Positions 51,298 through 51,499 of a stretch of 51,499 nucleotides of DNA are shown in pieces. The DNA comes from Lachnospiraceae bacterium (lineage in GTDB: Bacteria; Bacillota; Clostridia; Lachnospirales; Lachnospiraceae). How positions within the stretch are numbered: the stretch's first letter is position 1; every line of letters starts with the position of its first letter. Made by a program: the position numbers and the translations under genes. The notes beneath the pieces are model-generated. The model had not been told where the DNA came from and searched no databases. It saw only the letters and a program-made list of their open reading frames with translations. The stretch covers positions 1 through 51,499 of the forward strand of contig SVFH01000019.1 in the NCBI GenBank assembly GCA_015056945.1. The letters are read 5' to 3'.

Positions 51298-51423
51298 CAA
51301 GTAAAAACAAAGTTACTTATTAACCAATGTGAAATAATAAGTCGAGCGTACGATCGAGGCATTATTTTACAACCAGTTAAGACGAGTAGCAAGGATGCTA
51401 CCGTAAATTCAAGGAGGAAAAAC
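51298..51423 (+). ncRNA. Structured flagellin mRNA leader with likely CsrA sites, copy 2
   Basis: It has the same architecture as 45465-45591. GTGAAATAAT (51329-51338) pairs with ATTATTTTAC (51361-51370); the inner stem is TCGA (51342-51345) with TCGA (51354-51357); then comes GTAGC-AAGGAT-GCTAC (51386-51401), and AAGGAGG at 51411-51417. The loop region CAAGGATG matches the CsrA consensus core closely. Confidence 0.8.
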
Positions 51424-51499
51424 TATGATAGTACAGCACAATTTAAGAGCAATGAATTCCAACAGAATGTTAGGCTTGACACAGACAACACAGTCTAAA
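51424..51499 (+). CDS. hag: Flagellin, second copy (cut by window end)
   Basis: Only the first 25 codons are in the window (MIVQHNLRAMNSNRMLGLTQ, then TTQSK). Over these 76 bases it is identical in DNA to the first flagellin at 45592, although the leader just upstream differs at many places outside the stems. Near-identical coding sequence with a diverged leader suggests gene conversion or strong selection; the rest of the gene is not visible. Confidence 0.95.

Overview
The window looks like a chromosomal segment of a motile, low-to-moderate GC Gram-positive anaerobe of the class Clostridia, most likely a Lachnospiraceae member (Roseburia/Agathobacter/Butyrivibrio type). This rests on the flagellar gene order (flgM-flgN-flgK-flgK-flgL-fliW-csrA ... 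flaG-fliD-fliS-fliT-like-flagellin), consistent sigma-D promoters, strong AGGAGG ribosome sites, a T-box leader and clostridial protein types. Species cannot be fixed from the sequence alone.

Layout. (1) 1-6031: a decaying accessory locus with an unrecognised acidic protein, a beta-propeller-like protein, a 1087-residue multidomain protein (BspA-type leucine-rich repeats, propeller, Lys-rich linker, DUF4253-like C-terminus) and several broken fragments, including a second copy of the first gene's start. (2) 6141-9736: small membrane proteins around an OmpR/histidine-kinase pair. (3) 9966-13016: a GNAT-type protein, then a tandem array of 53-bp hairpin-forming repeats split by an IS256-family element with 9-bp target duplications. 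(4) 13284-17885: acidic protein, HSP90-family ATPase, helical-repeat protein and lipoprotein, tightly spaced. (5) 17967-21754: an Fe-S flavoenzyme of the enoate reductase type with both subunits of an aconitase-X-type dehydratase, under a clear sigma-A promoter. (6) 21817-26203: membrane and zinc-ribbon proteins and a membrane-anchored M28 peptidase. (7) 26285-28957, minus strand: a T-box leader in front of an HTH-cupin-acyl-CoA-synthetase fusion. (8) 29017-32924: DUF1295 remnant, NUDIX hydrolase, EAL protein with a degenerate GGDEF domain, acyltransferase-3 membrane protein. (9) 32945-51499: late flagellar genes, the FliW/CsrA regulators and a set of glycosyltransferases lying between two flagellin genes whose visible starts are identical.

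How it fits together. Sigma-D promoters of the form TAAAGTTT-N11-ACCGATAT lie before flgM and before both flagellins, and a weaker one before flaG. FlgM is the anti-sigma factor for that sigma; FlgN, FliS and the FliT-like protein are export chaperones for FlgK/FlgL, flagellin and FliD. FliW and CsrA are the known partner-switch controlling flagellin translation, and both flagellin leaders here carry a hairpin presenting GGA plus a GGA-containing ribosome site, set in a structured leader whose stems change in a compensatory way between the two copies. The five glycosyltransferase genes and their small partner genes probably decorate flagellin.

The most interesting candidates are the covarying flagellin leader, the T-box-controlled acyl-CoA synthetase fusion (specifier read as AUC, isoleucine), the flavoenzyme plus aconitase-X operon, the HSP90/helical-repeat operon, and the glycosyltransferase/partner pairs.
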